Source: Lautropia sp. SCN 70-15
Lineage (GTDB): Bacteria; Pseudomonadota; Gammaproteobacteria; Burkholderiales; Burkholderiaceae_E
Assembly (NCBI GenBank): GCA_001724315.1
Contig: MEEC01000226.1
Span: 1-6,378 of the forward strand
Length of the DNA stretch: 6,378 bases
Direction: 5' to 3'
A model generated the notes under the pieces. It did no database searches and was not told the origin of the DNA. It saw nothing but the letters and a program-made list of their open reading frames with translations. Below, in pieces: positions 5,542 through 6,378 of this stretch. Each line of letters begins with the position of its first letter. Position 1 is the first letter of the stretch. Made by a program: the position numbers and the translations under genes.

Positions 5542-6378
5542 AGTTGACCGGCTCGAGCCTGGCCACTGAAAGCGCCAGCCACTTGATGCCCTGGCGCCCG
5601 AAATTGATCTGCACCCGGGCGTCCTCGCCGCTGCCCTCGATGCCCACGATGACGCCCTCGCCGAAGCGGGCGTGCGCCACGTTCTGGCCCACCCGCCAGG
5701 GCACGCCGCGGTCGAAGCGCAGCGCCGCGCGCTGCTCGGCCTGGGACAGGCGCCCGTTGTCGCCGGTGTCGCGGCCGGAGTGGCCGAACTCGCGCCACTC
5801 GCCGCGGCGCGCGCCGCCGCTCGCGTGCTGCGCGCCGCTCTCCCAGCGCGGGCTCCAGGCTTCGCGCGGCGCCCCGAATCCGCGCGCCGTGCCGCCGACC
5901 CGCGGCGTGAGCCACTTGAGCGAGCCTTCCGGCAGCTCGTCGAAGAAGCGCGAGCGCAGGTTGTAGCGGGTCTGCCCGTGCAGCATGCGGGTCTGCGAGA
6001 AGGACAGGTACAGGCGCTGCCGGGCGCGCGTGATCGCCACGTACATCAGGCGGCGCTCTTCCTCGAGCCCTTCCGGCTCGGTGGCCGAGTTCTCGTGCGG
6101 GAACAGGCCCTCTTCCAGGCCGGTGATGAAGACCGCGTCGAACTCCAGCCCCTTGGCCGAATGCACGGTCATCAGCTGCACCGCGTCGGCGCCCTCGCCT
6201 GCCTGGTTCTCGCCGGCCTCGAGCGAGGCGTGGCCCAGGAAGGCGGCCAGCGGCGTGAGGCGCACCGCCGACACGCCGGGGGCGAGCACCTCGATGCCGT
6301 CGGCCGGGTCGATCGGCGCCGCGGACTGCGCGTCTCCGGGCACAGCCATCGGCGCGTCGGCGACTGCCACACCCTCGC
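5540..6378 (-). CDS. uvrD: DNA helicase II (UvrD), C-terminal part, cut by the window edge
   Basis: The frame ends at TGA 5542-5540 and stays open to the right edge, so only the last 278 or so residues are present and the true start is outside. UvrD is a 3'-5' superfamily 1 helicase that displaces incised strands in nucleotide excision repair and unwinds nicked DNA in mismatch repair. Visible are helicase motif V (VQLMTVHSAKGLEFDAVFI, then GLEEGLFPHE) and motif VI (EEERRLMYVAITRARQRLYL, with the ATP-contacting Arg of ITRAR). Next come a Gly/Arg/Trp/Glu-rich linker of about 65 residues and a C-terminal Tudor-like domain (RVGQNVAHARFGEGVIVGIEG to RLEPVN). The ATPase Walker A region is outside the window. 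Rep and PcrA are related; the C-terminal domain and context favour UvrD. An Ala/Pro-rich stretch precedes motif V. It converges on the membrane protein gene. Confidence 0.92.
   Translation of the reverse strand, partial: EGVAVADAPMAVPGDAQSAAPIDPADGIEVLAPGVSAVRLTPLAAFLGHASLEAGENQAGEGADAVQLMTVHSAKGLEFDAVFITGLEEGLFPHENSATEPEGLEEERRLMYVAITRARQRLYLSFSQTRMLHGQTRYNLRSRFFDELPEGSLKWLTPRVGGTARGFGAPREAWSPRWESGAQHASGGARRGEWREFGHSGRDTGDNGRLSQAEQRAALRFDRGVPWRVGQNVAHARFGEGVIVGIEGSGEDARVQINFGRQGIKWLALSVARLEPVN

Overview
This 6.4 kb, very GC-rich window looks like chromosomal core DNA of a betaproteobacterium, probably of the order Burkholderiales. That placement rests on protein resemblance (Pol I, the thrB_alt type of homoserine kinase, a membrane protein like the BPSS1780 family) and on the gene order, which I recall from Burkholderiales genomes. 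It is an inference; no search was run. I see no mobile element, phage gene, CRISPR array, tRNA or rRNA.

Layout from left to right. Positions 1-181 are non-coding downstream DNA of polA with two GC-rich hairpins, one of them a candidate polA terminator. Positions 182-2978 on the minus strand hold polA (DNA polymerase I). All three enzymatic domains have their catalytic motifs, but the reading frame is broken in the linker between the 5'-nuclease domain and the Klenow-like part. Positions 2977-4684 on the plus strand hold a LOG-family (TIGR00730-type) nucleotide phosphoribohydrolase gene and, one base after its stop codon, thrB (homoserine kinase). Positions 4724-5509 on the plus strand encode a multi-pass membrane protein. 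Positions 5540-6378 on the minus strand hold the 3' part of uvrD (DNA helicase II), which runs off the right edge and converges on the membrane protein gene.

The three plus-strand genes are closely spaced and probably form one transcription unit, flanked on both sides by minus-strand DNA-repair genes. Pol I and UvrD act together in nucleotide excision repair: UvrD removes the incised oligonucleotide and Pol I fills the gap. The middle genes are metabolic or of unknown role.

Two things stand out. First, the polA frame break lies at an imperfect, all-GC inverted repeat whose one arm is exactly one CG unit shorter than the other. Restoring that unit would both perfect the repeat and rejoin the polA frame. 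This suggests a dinucleotide slippage, or a read or assembly error, rather than a truly split polymerase. Second, polA and the LOG gene start head to head with their ATG codons overlapping in one CATG, so there is no intergenic space and each promoter must lie inside the opposite gene; a good extended -10 candidate for polA is present there. I found no convincing sign of a new biological system.
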